Shown piece by piece: positions 36,721 through 46,450 of a stretch of DNA of 64,000 nt (positions are counted from its first letter, which is position 1; each line of letters begins with the position of its first letter). The notes below the pieces were generated by a model. The model did no database searches, was not told the origin of the DNA, and saw only the letters and a program-made list of their open reading frames with translations. The DNA lies in NCBI GenBank assembly GCA_016711225.1, contig JADJTK010000001.1:62001-126000 (forward strand), read 5' to 3'. A program made the translations under genes and the position numbers. The DNA comes from Opitutaceae bacterium. Its GTDB lineage: Bacteria; Verrucomicrobiota; Verrucomicrobiia; Opitutales; Opitutaceae.

Positions 36721-37028
36721 ATATTACATCGACCCGTGAAAACAACGCCGTGCGCCTCGTGCTGCAGGGCGAGATCGACGAATTGGCCGCCGAGGAGCTC
36801 AAGAAGCGCTTCCGCGATGTCGCCCTCTCCGCCCCCCAGCGCGTCGAAGTCGATTTCGCCGGCGTTTCGCACGTCGGCAGCGCCGGCATCGGCAAGCTGC
36901 TGGTCTTCTACAAGGACCTCGCGATCCATGGCGCCTCCTTGAGCCTGACGCGCGTGCCGTCCCCCATCTTCCATCTCTTCCGTGAGATGAAGCTGGATTC
37001 GATCTTCACTGTGGCCGAGGGCCGCTGA
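36717..37028 (+). CDS. STAS-domain anti-sigma factor antagonist
   Basis: 103 residues from ATG 36717, overlapping the stop codon of the large phosphatase/kinase by 4 bases. The fold is that of SpoIIAA/RsbV: VRLVLQGEIDELAAEELKKR, RVEVDFAGVSHVGSAGIGKL then LVFYKDLAIHGASLSL. The phosphorylatable serine is in HVGSAGIG, aligned to the DSSGLG serine of SpoIIAA. It is expected to be phosphorylated by the HATPase part and dephosphorylated by the PP2C part of the upstream protein. The sigma factor or other output partner is not in this window. Confidence 0.92.
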   Translation: MNITSTRENNAVRLVLQGEIDELAAEELKKRFRDVALSAPQRVEVDFAGVSHVGSAGIGKLLVFYKDLAIHGASLSLTRVPSPIFHLFREMKLDSIFTVAEGR

Positions 37029-37160
37029 GCCGCGCCGAGGCCGGTGGAGGGGCGGGCTTGACCCCGCTCGTCCACCTTCCGGAGCGCGGGTTGCGACCCG
37101 CCCAATGCCCACAGACCTCGCCCTTCTTGTATTGCCATCGAACCGTTTGAGGAAACTTCC

Positions 37161-39263
37161 ATGACCGCCTTCGCCCGCCTCTCGTTGCGCACCCGCATGC
37201 TCTGCGCCGGTATCGCCCTCTCGGCGCTGCCGCTGGCACTCATCGCCACCATCGTCTACCGCCAGACCGCGCGCATGACCGCCGTCGCCGTCGAGGAGAG
37301 CCAACGCCTCGGCCAGGCCGACCTCGACCACATCGCCAAGGGGGTGCTCGCCATGTGCACGGCCCAACAGGAGACGCTCAGCGCAGCGCTCCAATCCGCC
37401 CTGCGAGTCACGCGTAGCACCGTGGACCGCGCCGGATTCCCCTCGCTTGCCGCCGAAACGGTGGCCTGGCAGGCCGTCGATCAGATTAGCCGCCATTCAA
37501 CCGAGGTCGTCCTGCCCAAGTTCCAGATCGGCCCCAACTGGCTCGGTCGCAACACCGACCTCAGGACGCCCACCCCGCTTGTCGACGAGATCGTCGGCTT
37601 GGTGGGCGGGGCCTGCACGATCTTCCAGCGCATGAACGAGCAGGGCGACATGCTGCGCGTGGCCACCAACGTCGAGCTCGATGGTCAGCGCGCCCTTGGT
37701 ACCTACATTCCCGCGCGTGGCAGCGACGGCCAGCCCAATGCCGTCGTGGCCTCCATTCTCAAGGGCGAGCGTTTTGTGGGCCGCGCCTATGTCGTCAACG
37801 CCTGGTACCTCGCCGCCTACGAGCCGCTCTACGACTCCGCGCACAATCTGTTGGGGATGCTTTTTGTCGGGGTGAAGGAACAAAGCCTCGGCAGCCTGCG
37901 CGAGCAGATCATCTCCACCAAGGTGGGCGCCACCGGCTATGTCTATGTGCTCGATTCGAAGGGCAACTACATCGTCTCCCAAGGCGGACAGCGCGACGGG
38001 CAGAACATCTGGGAGACCAAGGACGCCGAGGGCCGTTTTGTCATCCAGGAGATCATCAAGACGGCGAAGGCCGCTGGGGAGGGCCGGACCGGTGAGATCT
38101 CCTATTTGTGGAAGAACCCCAACGATACGGCGGCGCGCAAGAAGATCGCCCGCGTCGCGTACTTCCCGGCGTGGGATTGGACCATTGGCGCCGGCTCGTA
38201 TGAATCGGAGTTCATGGCCGCTCCGGAGCGGCTGGCCGCTATCGGCGCGGCAGGGTCGCGGAGTATTCTGATTGTACTGCTCACCACCACCGCCATCGCG
38301 GTGCTTTTCTGGCTGGCCACTGCCCAGGTCCTCTCACGGCAGCTCATCGCCATCGCCGATCAGCTCAAGGCCGGTTCCCGGCAGGTGCTCAGCGCCTCAG
38401 GCATGATCGCCAATGCCGGCCAGCAGGTAGCCGATGGCGCCAGCCACCAGGCCGAGGCGCTGTCCTCCACCGCGCAGAGCCTGCAAAGCATGACGGTTCG
38501 CGGTGGCGAAGTTGCCGGCCTCACCGGTGGTGCCGACGAGCTCATGCGTCAGAACATCGAGAAGACCGGCCAGTCGTTGAAGGCCATCGTCGGAATGACG
38601 CAGGCGATGAACCGGATCGTGGCCGAGAGTGGCGAGATGGGGAAGATCATCAAGACCATCGACGAGATCGCCTTCCAGACCAACATCCTCGCACTCAATG
38701 CCGCCGTCGAGGCCGCCCGGGCGGGCGAGGCCGGGGCGGGGTTCGCAGTGGTGGCCGAGGAGGTGCGTAGTCTTGCCGGGCGGGCCGCCGAGGCTGCGCG
38801 CACCACGCAGCAGAAGCTCGACAGCAACGTTTCGCTCATCCGTGAGGCCGCCGGCGGTATCAACGGAGTGAATGATAACTTTGAGGGCATCGTGGAGACC
38901 GCCACCATCATCGGCGAGAAGGTTGCCGCGATCACCCATGCCACCCAGGATCTGACGCGCAACATGGGAGAGGTCTCGTCGGCCACCAGCCAGCTCGAGA
39001 CGGTGGTGCAGTCCAACGCCGCCAATGCGGAGGAGTCGGCCAGTGCGGCCGAGGAGCTCACGGCGCAGGCACACGAGATCGCCGCCCTGGTGTCCGATCT
39101 GGTGGGACTGGTGCGGGGCAGCGGAGCCGAGGCGGCGGCCGCCGAGTCCGCGCCGCCGGCGCGGCGTCCGGCTTCCTCGTCCAGGTCTGTCGCGCCGAGT
39201 CGTTCCGGAGGTCGGGCGCCCCAGCGGGGAGCGAAGGCCGAGGAGCTCACGCGGGCGGGGTGA
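37161..39263 (+). CDS. Methyl-accepting chemotaxis protein with periplasmic Cache domain, no HAMP
   Basis: 700 residues. First membrane helix 12-33, a Cache3/Cache2-type sensor 50-350 ([80 protein letters not shown]), second helix 366-393, then directly the signalling coil, without a HAMP domain. The hairpin tip is [20 protein letters not shown] then [20 protein letters not shown]. The C-terminal 45 residues are disordered and basic and show no CheR-binding pentapeptide. It follows the partner-switch genes on the same strand after 132 bases, which suggests that the two modules share an input. The ligand is unknown. Confidence 0.93.
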   Translation: MTAFARLSLRTRMLCAGIALSALPLALIATIVYRQTARMTAVAVEESQRLGQADLDHIAKGVLAMCTAQQETLSAALQSALRVTRSTVDRAGFPSLAAETVAWQAVDQISRHSTEVVLPKFQIGPNWLGRNTDLRTPTPLVDEIVGLVGGACTIFQRMNEQGDMLRVATNVELDGQRALGTYIPARGSDGQPNAVVASILKGERFVGRAYVVNAWYLAAYEPLYDSAHNLLGMLFVGVKEQSLGSLREQIISTKVGATGYVYVLDSKGNYIVSQGGQRDGQNIWETKDAEGRFVIQEIIKTAKAAGEGRTGEISYLWKNPNDTAARKKIARVAYFPAWDWTIGAGSYESEFMAAPERLAAIGAAGSRSILIVLLTTTAIAVLFWLATAQVLSRQLIAIADQLKAGSRQVLSASGMIANAGQQVADGASHQAEALSSTAQSLQSMTVRGGEVAGLTGGADELMRQNIEKTGQSLKAIVGMTQAMNRIVAESGEMGKIIKTIDEIAFQTNILALNAAVEAARAGEAGAGFAVVAEEVRSLAGRAAEAARTTQQKLDSNVSLIREAAGGINGVNDNFEGIVETATIIGEKVAAITHATQDLTRNMGEVSSATSQLETVVQSNAANAEESASAAEELTAQAHEIAALVSDLVGLVRGSGAEAAAAESAPPARRPASSSRSVAPSRSGGRAPQRGAKAEELTRAG

Positions 39264-40168
39264 GTTCCCCAAGTGCAGTTGGAGGGGCGTCCTGGTTTCC
39301 TCGTGTTCGGAATCCGGGGGTGAAGCGTGGGGGCGCTGGGCGAGGGTCGCCGATGGCGCGTTCGGCGTGGGCCGCGGCTGCTTGCCCGGTGGCCTCGAAC
39401 TTTGCGTTGGCCTCCACCGCGGAGGCGCAGCCAACCCGAGATTGTGCTGTGGACCCCGAGCCCTCGACTGCGCGTTCAATCTGGCTGTGTCCGGCCGGGA
39501 GCCTAGGAGAAGAGTATTGGTGACGCGATTGAAGAGAGCTTCGTCGGCTCCTCGTGCACGACCACCGGCGGCTACGACAACGCTGGCCGGCTCCACACCG
39601 TGCTCGATGGTCGCCAGTCCTCCGCCCAGGCCTGTCGCTACCCGGCGAGCGTCGCCACGGCCGGAACGCAGGCAGGGACGCCGGCGCGACTTACGAATCT
39701 CTCCGTGTTCTCCTCGCCCTCCACTGATGGTCCGGAGCAATCCATTTGACCGCGGATAGCGCGGATAGCACGGATACGGATGGATTCCTTTGGCTGAACG
39801 GCTGCGCCGTCCAGCTACGACGGCGGCGACGGGCGGACGAAGCTCTTGCGAGCCTCGCTACGGGGGAAGCGGTGCAGACCACCTCACCGCGGTGGCCTAC
39901 ATGGCCGGCCTAAGGGAGCGGGCCACCTTGCCGCGGCGGCCTAAGGCAGAGCGCAGAATGCAGAACGGCAGGCGGGGACGCCTGCGCCACCCTGAACCGG
40001 CCGCGTGCGCTCCCTCTGACGGACTTTGGGTGATCGCAGACGTGGCCATACTGGCGTCGCCGGAGCTATCTGAGCCCAACGGCACGAGATGAAGCCGCGT
40101 GCCACGTGGGCTGCGGCAGCGCCGAGCGGATACTTGCCTGGTCGACGACTGGCTCTTCTTGGGCAAAA
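39264..40168. other. Long non-coding interval with RHS scrap and repeats
   Basis: 905 bases with no intact gene. It contains a YD-repeat remnant (39522-39749), short direct repeats of GCGGATAGC/ACGGATAC (39751-39782), a copy of a dispersed repeat (39792-39821) and AGGCAGAGCGCAGAATGCAG (39947-39966), related to filler at 20500 and 46490. Confidence 0.5.
39522..39749 (+). pseudogene. RHS/YD-repeat protein remnant
   Basis: An open frame of 75 codons ends at TGA 39747-39749 and contains GGYDNAGRLHTVLDGRQSSA, the YD-repeat pattern (YDxxGRLxxVxD) of RHS and related wall proteins. No start or signal peptide and no other repeats are present, so this is a fragment. Confidence 0.4.
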
Positions 40169-40200
40169 AAGAGCCCCCGGCCGTGAGGCCGGGGGCTCTT
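40169..40200 (-). terminator. Rho-independent terminator of the TonB receptor gene
   Basis: Perfect 14-base stem AAGAGCCCCCGGCC (40169-40182) / GGCCGGGGGCTCTT (40187-40200) with loop GTGA. On the minus strand the stem is followed by a T-run (TTTTTT, bases 40170-40165). It lies 19 bases beyond the stop codon at 40220, at the expected place. Confidence 0.93.
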
Positions 40201-40219
40201 GGAAACAGAGCGGTTCAGG

Positions 40220-41615
40220 TTAGAAGCGGAAGGTATTGGTCAGGCTCCAGGTCTGCGGCGGCTTGATACGATAGCCGGCCGGAGTGCCATCGGGCTGGGT
40301 GGTGATCGGAATGAGCTCGTCGCCCACAAACGCATTACGCAGGTTGAGCTGGATGGTCCATTCGACGTTCTTCCAGACCTTGCGGGTGTAGCCGACCCAG
40401 AAGTCGAAGTTGAATTCGCGCTCGCCCATGTAGGGGTTGGCGAGGTCGAAGCCGATCTCGGTCGGAGTCGCCCCGAGGACCGGCAGGTAGCCGATCGCGA
40501 TGGGGGACTCGTAGCGCATGCCGCCGCCGACGTTGACGCCAGTCAAAAAGCCGTGGTCGAAGTTGTAGTTGGAGATCACGTTGAAGCGCCACTTGCGCAG
40601 CTCCGCCACATTGGATCCCTCCTGCAACTTGAGCAGGTGATACGCGGAACCGAAACGGGTGTTCCAGTCGACCAGCGAGGTGATGTTGCCGGCGCCGCCC
40701 CACCAGAGGCGCAGATCGCCCGCTTTGGTGTTGTTGAGTGCCGGCTCGTACTTGGAAACGAAGTCGGTGAGAGCAGTCCCGCCGACATTGCTACGGACCG
40801 CGGTGGTCTTGGCGGCGTTGAACGTCAGGCGCCAGTTCTTGGTGGCCTGGGCGTTGAACTCGAACTCGTAACCCTTGGAGACACTGTCCTCAGTGACGGC
40901 CAAGCCGGAGGGTTGCGCTTGGGTGTAGTTACCGTCGGCGGCGTTGAGATCGAGCTTCCACGCCGTGTAGAAGCGGGGATCGACACTCTTCTGCCAGGCG
41001 CGCCAACCGGCGACCGCCGCCGCTTCACGGGCCTGGGCCTGCTCGAGGGTTTCGCCTTCGGCCTGGCCGTAGTTGTAGCTGGTGTTGGTCGGATCCGGTA
41101 CCGGCACTTTGTCGCTGAGGAGATTGCCGCTCTGGTTGAACTCGAAGCGATTCGCCCATTGCGCGAACCAGACCTGGCCGGTGCCGAGGTACCACATGAG
41201 GTTGTTCAACCCGCCGGTGCTGGAAGCGTTGGTGGCGGAGGTCTTGTACTTGGTCACCTTCAGCGAGTATTTGCCGTCGCGGGTCTCAAGCAGGATACCT
41301 TGGTCGGTGGTGTTGCCAGTCGGGGGCGGCAGCGAGTCTCCGTACATGTCTACCCGCTGCGCGGCGGGCTGGAAGTTGGACGACTTGTTGTAGAACACGC
41401 TAAACAGCAGCGGGATCTTCGCCGTGAGCTGCTTGATGCCGGGGAGGTCGTTCAAGTGGGCCATCACCATCCAGCTATGCGAGGTGACCTGCATGCGGTT
41501 TACCATGTCGGCGTTGGTCAACTCGTAGCCCGAAGTGGGGCTGGTAAAGATCGTGCCGCGGGCGGTGCGAGCCACTCCGTGAGTATCGACATAGTCGGCG
41601 TCGACCGGGCTTTTT
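40220..41615 (-). CDS. TonB-dependent receptor, C-terminal part (frameshifted)
   Basis: Third part of one receptor gene spanning 44110-40220. This frame begins where the middle part runs out, at a run of five A (minus strand, 41615-41611); one additional A would join QPEK to SPVDADYVDTHGVAR. It carries the last strands of the barrel (FEFNAQATKNWRLTFNAAKT, YNFDHGFLTGVNVGGGMRYE, REFNFDFWVGYTRKVWKNVE) and ends with SLTNTFRF, the aromatic C-terminus that outer-membrane barrels need for insertion. A perfect terminator follows. Confidence 0.8.
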
Positions 41616-43137
41616 CGGGTTGCTTGGCGCTGCTCCCGTTTCGGGAGAAGTTCCATGCCTTGGAGATGTCCTTACGCACACCCCAGGTGCCGACGACGGC
41701 GTTGTCCCAGAAGTGGCCTTGCCAGACGAAGGCGCTCGAGGTGATGCGCGTCCGGTTGAGCGTGGCCGAGGTGGTGAGCCGTTCGCGGTTTTCGGGGGAG
41801 GTCTCGGAGTCGATCACCCCAACCGGGATGTTGGTCCAGCCGACGTAGTTGGCCGGGTTTTCTGCCTGGGTGGAGTTGCGCGGGCCGAGACCCGGAGGTT
41901 TGGGCAGAGCAGGCGCGTTGAAGTTTGGGAGATCGGGATAGTAGTTGTAGATCCACGGTGCCGAGGGGTCCACGTAGCCGGCAGCGGTCGGGTCGGTGGG
42001 CTTGTTCCAGTGGGAATCGAAGTACCGGTAGGTGCTGCTGGCGATGGTGGGTTCAGCCGTGGGCCGCGGGAGGTTGGCCCCGGAAGCGGTGCTGCTGTTG
42101 AGCAGTGTGGGCCCGAGGTAGATGGCTACGCTGGGACGCAGCGCACCGTCGCCATAGGACCGGACTCCGGTGGGTTTGGTGGGGTCGGTCGAGATGGATC
42201 GGGTGGCGAGCTCGAAGGCGTCGTCCATGGCATAACGCACCCAGCTGCGGTTGTCGGACTTGTTCTCGGTGGCTTCGAAGAGACCGGTGACGGTGTGCTT
42301 GCCGAGCAGGCGCAGTGCCCAGTTCTTGCCATCCTTGGAGAAGTCGTGGGTGGCGAAAACGGTGGCGCGGGTCGACTCCTTCTCGCTCCGGTTCTCGCTG
42401 CCGCCGGCGAGGCTGTCGGTGATGTAGGCGCGGCCCACGTTCGGGTTGGGCGTGCCGTCGGCGAAGGGTTCGCCGTTGAGGCCGGCCGAGGTGCCGTCGA
42501 GGAGCGTCTTGTTGATGTCGACGTAGAGGGCCTGGCGGGTATCCGAGAGCAGGCTGAGGCGACCGCTCTTGTAGAACTCGTTGTTCTGGGTGAGCTCGAT
42601 ACCGATCTGATCGTTGAAGAAGGTCTGGGCCAGGCTCAGGTTGTACGCGCGGAAGTCCTGCCATTCCTTCTTGGTGGGACCGTCATAGAGCTGGTTGTAG
42701 AAGTCGAAGACCGAGGAGTCGGTGAGCGAGTTGTCCTTATAGACGCCGAACTGCGAGAAGGGCAGGTGGGCTGCGAGGGCCTGGGCCGACTTGGAGTTGA
42801 GGCCGAGGGGGCGGGCGAAGGGGATGCCTCCGATACCGTTGTCGCGCGCGCCGGTGGAACTGATACCGAAGGTGCCGGCGGGCTCGGGGAAGAGCGAGGA
42901 GGTGGGCGTAGAGTTGTCGCCATTGAACGATACCAGGGGGCCGCCGAACTGCTGGCCGAAGTTGCCTTCCAAGATCCACGGATTGAGGTAGGGCATCGGG
43001 GTGCCGTTGGACAGGTAGCCCACCGGGCCGCCGTTGACGTTGGAGCGGGCCTGGCCGTGGTTGGCCATGCCGGTGTTGTCGTCGTAGGCGTTGGCCGGGA
43101 CGTAGGTGGCGCGGTTCGTGTTCTGGAAGGTGACCAA
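41518..43137 (-). CDS. TonB-dependent receptor, middle part (frameshifted)
   Basis: Middle barrel portion of the receptor, open from about 43150 to the frame break at 41611. It begins LVTFQNTNRATYVPANAYDD and contains strand and loop sequence such as NLSLAQTFFNDQIGIELTQN, ATVFATHDFSKDGKNWALRL and TSSAFVWQGHFWDNAVVGTW. No separate start is expected; the ATG at 43137 is incidental. Two breaks, at the C runs 43191-43194 and 43146-43149 (read on the plus strand as G), separate it from the N-terminal part. Confidence 0.75.
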   Translation of the reverse strand: MVTFQNTNRATYVPANAYDDNTGMANHGQARSNVNGGPVGYLSNGTPMPYLNPWILEGNFGQQFGGPLVSFNGDNSTPTSSLFPEPAGTFGISSTGARDNGIGGIPFARPLGLNSKSAQALAAHLPFSQFGVYKDNSLTDSSVFDFYNQLYDGPTKKEWQDFRAYNLSLAQTFFNDQIGIELTQNNEFYKSGRLSLLSDTRQALYVDINKTLLDGTSAGLNGEPFADGTPNPNVGRAYITDSLAGGSENRSEKESTRATVFATHDFSKDGKNWALRLLGKHTVTGLFEATENKSDNRSWVRYAMDDAFELATRSISTDPTKPTGVRSYGDGALRPSVAIYLGPTLLNSSTASGANLPRPTAEPTIASSTYRYFDSHWNKPTDPTAAGYVDPSAPWIYNYYPDLPNFNAPALPKPPGLGPRNSTQAENPANYVGWTNIPVGVIDSETSPENRERLTTSATLNRTRITSSAFVWQGHFWDNAVVGTWGVRKDISKAWNFSRNGSSAKQPEKARSTPTMSILTEWLAPPAARSLPAPLRATS

Positions 43138-43162
43138 TTCGGATTGGCCGCCGTGCCTTGGT

Positions 43163-44110
43163 TTACCGTGTAGCTGCCGGTTTCGAACCAGGGGTGATCC
43201 GGTCCATCGGGGGAAGCGTGCGCGGGTTGTTGCTGCGGATCTGGCCGGCCTCGTAGTTGGCCTTAAGGATGGTGCGCATGCCGTTCTTCTTGAGGGTCTT
43301 GGGCTCCCAGCGGACGGCGCCGTAGATGCGCTTGTCCATGGACTGGGCCGGGTCCTGCTTGAACTGGTCGTCGTTGCGCAGGGCGGCCACGCGCAGGGCG
43401 AGTTCCTCGTCCAGGAGCACGCGGTTGACGTCGAGGGACTGGCGGTTGGCGCCGTAGCTGCCGAGGCGGAACTGCACCTCGTTGGCGTTGCGGAACATCG
43501 CCTGCTTGGTGCGCACGTTGATCATACCGGCCGGGCTGCCCTGGCCGAAGAGGATGGAGTTGGGGCCGCGCTGCAGATCGACGCCGTCGACGGAATAGCC
43601 GTCCCAGGGGATGTCGGAGAGGAAGAAGTCGCGGGCGTTGTCGGCGGCAGTGAGGCCGCGGATACGCGTGTTCTGATTCGGGTTGATCAGTTTGCCGGAT
43701 TCGTCGAGGGAGGCGCCGTTGCCGTTGCCGCCGAAGTTGCCGTAGGTGCCGCCGACTTCCGAGCCGGTGGTGTACTGCAGCAGGGTGCGGTTGTCGGTGG
43801 CCCCGATGTCCTTGAGGAACTCGGAGGTGATAACGGACACCGCGCTACCGATGTCGCGCAGCTCGGTATTGAGGCGATTGCCGGCGAGGGTGGTCGCCGC
43901 GGCGTAGCCGTTGGTCGACTCGCTGGTAACTTCGAACGGCGACAGCACGACGACCTCTTCGTCGGCGGTGGCAGCGGGTTTCGGGGCCTCGGCAGCGGGT
44001 GCGGGCGCCACCTGGGCGAACGCTCCTGCGGTGAGTGCGGCACCTGCCAGGGAAAGCAGGGCGCGCACGCTGCGGCTGGTGGGCCACAGATTCTGTTTGG
44101 TCTTGTGCAT
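43163..44110 (-). CDS. TonB-dependent receptor, N-terminal plug part (frameshifted)
   Basis: 315 residues from ATG 44110: signal peptide (LLSLAGAALTAGAFAQ), Ala/Pro linker, then VVVLSPFEVTSESTNGYAAA, the hallmark of the very large Opitutaceae TonB receptors, and the plug domain (DIGSAVSVITSEFLKDIGAT, NTRIRGLTAADNARDFFLSD, VDLQRGPNSILFGQGSPAGM then INVRTKQA). The frame is lost at a run of four C (43191-43194); adding one C gives PWFETGSYTVN and continues. Three single-base additions (also at 43146-43149 and 41611-41615) would restore a protein of about 1297 residues. It would import oligosaccharides or chelates through the outer membrane. MFS and TolB-like genes lie upstream on the same strand. 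Confidence 0.85.
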   Translation of the reverse strand: MHKTKQNLWPTSRSVRALLSLAGAALTAGAFAQVAPAPAAEAPKPAATADEEVVVLSPFEVTSESTNGYAAATTLAGNRLNTELRDIGSAVSVITSEFLKDIGATDNRTLLQYTTGSEVGGTYGNFGGNGNGASLDESGKLINPNQNTRIRGLTAADNARDFFLSDIPWDGYSVDGVDLQRGPNSILFGQGSPAGMINVRTKQAMFRNANEVQFRLGSYGANRQSLDVNRVLLDEELALRVAALRNDDQFKQDPAQSMDKRIYGAVRWEPKTLKKNGMRTILKANYEAGQIRSNNPRTLPPMDRITPGSKPAATR

Positions 44111-44864
44111 GGGATGTATTGGAACCCGGGCGTAGGGTAGGCCCGGGTCTGACTGTCGGGGCTGCGCCGACGTCGCGCGGCCAGCGGTCAGCTGGGCGCG
44201 CAGGCGGTAGCGCAGCGCTGGGGATGTCGAGCGTGTGCACGATCCTCACTTGGGAAACCGGCGCGCCCGTGCCCAAGCCGGCTCCCCACGGGGAGGGGAC
44301 TCCACGGCGGGGAAACTGGCTCGGATGCGGTGTGATGCTGTTTCTGTGACCGAGTGATGGCGCATAGGGGATGGCGCACAATAGGGTTAAGCCGCATTGA
44401 TGGGAGGGCCGGCCCCGGCCCTCCGCAATGTCTTTGTCGGCATGGATCCATATTGTGGTGTCATTGCTGATTTAGCGCATTCCGCGAGGGCTCGGCCGGA
44501 GCTGTGGGCGGTTGGCCGATGCATTGACCGGAGCCGAAAGCATTTTTGCGAGCGGGCCGGGGCGGGGCGGCTGTGGACGGTGGGCGGTGGACCTCGATGG
44601 AGTACCGCACGGGAAGGAATGGCGGGATGGTGACGCGGCTGGGGCGGAGCCTCACCCTTCCGCCGGGGAGGCCGGCGCGCGGGCAGGGCAAATCCCGGGG
44701 GGGCGACCTGGCGGATACGGAAGGGTCACGGCGTGGAGGCGTGCCCAAGGCGGCAGGGCCCTCCGCAGACCATTCTTGGGCCAATTTGCCGGGCGCCTGT
44801 GTTGTGCTGAAACGCGCGGGATGGGTCGGCCAGCGTCACCGCTGGTCGGCGACGGTACCGGGTA
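44111..44864. other. Intergenic region upstream of the TonB receptor
   Basis: 754 bases without a convincing gene. A perfect palindrome GGAGGGCCGG-CC-CCGGCCCTCC lies at 44403-44424. The receptor promoter must be at its left end. The TonB receptor may be expressed separately from the MFS gene, which ends at 44865. Confidence 0.4.
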
Positions 44865-46118
44865 CTAGGCCGCTCGGGGCTGGCGGCGCAGGCGCCACAG
44901 AGCAAGGAAGGCGAGTGTGAGCACCACCGGCAGCACGGCCACCTGCCCGAGGGTGTGCAGGCCGGCGGCGGCCTGGATCTGAGTCCAGAGTGTGGCGGCT
45001 TCGGAGCCGGTGGGCGCGGCGGCAAGTGCCGCCAGTGACTGGCCGGCGGGGATACGCGCGGCGATGCCGCGGTCGTAGAAGAGGCCCATCGCCGGCAAGA
45101 CCACACTCACGCTGAGCATGCCCGCCCCGCCCATGATCGCCAGGCCGAGCGCGCCCGTGCGAGGGAAGTTCTCGCTCACGTAGCCGAGCATCGTGGGCCA
45201 GAAGAAGCACACCCCGAGGGCGAAGACGGTGGCGGCGCCGAAGAGCATGGCCCCGCCGGCGTGGCTCATCGCGTAAAGGCCGAGGGCGGTGAGCACGGCA
45301 CTGAGCACCAGCATTCCGGGAGGCGAGAGGCGGTGCACGAAGGTGCCGGCACACTGCCGGCCCACCGCCATCAGGCCGTTGATCCAAGCCAGCACCAGAA
45401 TCCCGGGGACGCCGGCGTAGGTGAGGATATTCGGGATCCACTGGTTGGGTCCAAGCTCCGAGGCCGCGGTGAGCAACATGCAGCCGACCATCAGCAGGAA
45501 GAGCGGGCTGAGACAGGCCAGGAACATCCCACCGGTCGATACGCCGCGCTGCACCCGCTCGGTGCGAGGGAAGCTTTGGCCGACAAACAGCGCTCCGTAG
45601 GTGGCCAGAGGCAGGAGCATGGTGGCGAACTGTGCCTGCCAGCCCCAGCCGAGTTTGCCGAAAGCGAAGGCCAGCAGGCCGCCGATCACGATGCCGCCGG
45701 GGAACCAGACATGGAAATGGTTGAGCTTGGTCGTCTTGTCGTCGGGGAAGAGGGTGGCGATGAGCGGATTGCAGGCGGCTTCGACCGAGCCGTTGGCGAT
45801 GCCGAAAAGCAGCGTCCCGGCAAACAGGCTCCAGAAATCCCAAGCGAAGATCGTCAGGAGGATGCCGGCCAGATGGCCGACGAAGGCCAGGGCCACGATT
45901 CGCCCCAGGCCGAGAAGATCACACAACGGGCCGCCAAAGACCATCGCCAGCGTGAAGCCCCAAAAAGCCGTGCCGTTGACCCAGCCAAGCCGCTCGTTGG
46001 AGAGATGAAACTGGGCCGCCCAGGCGCCAGCGGCATCGCCGCGAAGCGCAAAGCTCATGGCGGTGACCACCAGGGCCACGCGGCTGGCAGCGAAGAGACG
46101 GGAAGGATTCGGGGTCAT
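44865..46118 (-). CDS. MFS transporter, sugar-type
   Basis: 417 residues from ATG 46118 with about 12 membrane helices. MFS pattern: WVNGTAFWGFTLAMVFGGPL then CDLLGLGRIVALAFVGHLAG (the G-x-x-x-D-x-x-G-R motif of loop 2-3), LFPDDKTTKLNHFHVWFPGG and CFFWPTMLGYVSENFPRTGA. The N-W-P/F-x-H and FPR-x-G elements are typical of FucP/nucleoside-like or hexose:H+ symporters of this phylum. It is 13 bases behind the truncated isomerase on the same strand, a normal neighbour in sugar-uptake loci. Substrate unknown. Confidence 0.88.
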   Translation of the reverse strand: MTPNPSRLFAASRVALVVTAMSFALRGDAAGAWAAQFHLSNERLGWVNGTAFWGFTLAMVFGGPLCDLLGLGRIVALAFVGHLAGILLTIFAWDFWSLFAGTLLFGIANGSVEAACNPLIATLFPDDKTTKLNHFHVWFPGGIVIGGLLAFAFGKLGWGWQAQFATMLLPLATYGALFVGQSFPRTERVQRGVSTGGMFLACLSPLFLLMVGCMLLTAASELGPNQWIPNILTYAGVPGILVLAWINGLMAVGRQCAGTFVHRLSPPGMLVLSAVLTALGLYAMSHAGGAMLFGAATVFALGVCFFWPTMLGYVSENFPRTGALGLAIMGGAGMLSVSVVLPAMGLFYDRGIAARIPAGQSLAALAAAPTGSEAATLWTQIQAAAGLHTLGQVAVLPVVLTLAFLALWRLRRQPRAA

Positions 46119-46131
46119 GGGATGCGGCGGT

Positions 46132-46449
46132 TCAGTACTGAAGCGAGTGCAGGTAACGCAGGCTGGCGGGGATGGTCTCGGAGGGGATCGCGCCTTCGTC
46201 CTCGATAAAATAGTACTCCACACCCGCCCGCTCGGCGGCGCGCAGAAACGCCGGCCAGTCGATCTGCCCGGAGCCCAGGGCGACGTTGTCCTCGCGCGGG
46301 GCACTGCGGGTGACGGCCACCGCGGCGCCCAGCCGGATGTCCTTGAGGTGAAGCAGCCGCCAGCGGGAAGGGTATTTCTCGAGCAGCTTCACCGGATCGA
46401 CACCGGCGTGGGCCACCCAGAAGGTGTCCATCTCGAAGGAGGGATTTCA
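46132..46449 (-). pseudogene. Truncated sugar phosphate isomerase/epimerase (C-terminal fragment)
   Basis: The frame reads NPSFEMDTFWVAHAGVDPVK then LLEKYPSRWRLLHLKDIRLG ... DWPAFLRAAERAGVEYYFIE and ends at TAA 46134-46132. This is the last third of a xylose-isomerase-like TIM barrel (EMDTFWV-x-xAG-DP, HLKD with metal-ligand His, E-D-E near the end). It is directly preceded by a stop codon at about 46450, and no N-terminal two-thirds exists upstream, so a deletion removed it. An internal ATG at 46431 could still start a 99-residue piece. Just before it lies non-coding filler and a large hairpin. Confidence 0.75.
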
Positions 46450-46450
46450 T

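Noticed and set aside
40169..40200. Plus-strand terminator for the chemoreceptor
   Set aside because: It is 900 bases from that gene; the T-run is on the minus-strand side, directly behind the TonB receptor stop.
41620..43173. A 517-codon plus-strand frame opposite the TonB receptor
   Set aside because: Gly/Val-rich shadow without start signals; the opposite strand carries real barrel sequence.
44512..44920. Two overlapping plus-strand frames of about 120 codons upstream of the TonB receptor
   Set aside because: Gly/Arg-rich, no motif, no ribosome site, and they run into the MFS gene on the other strand.
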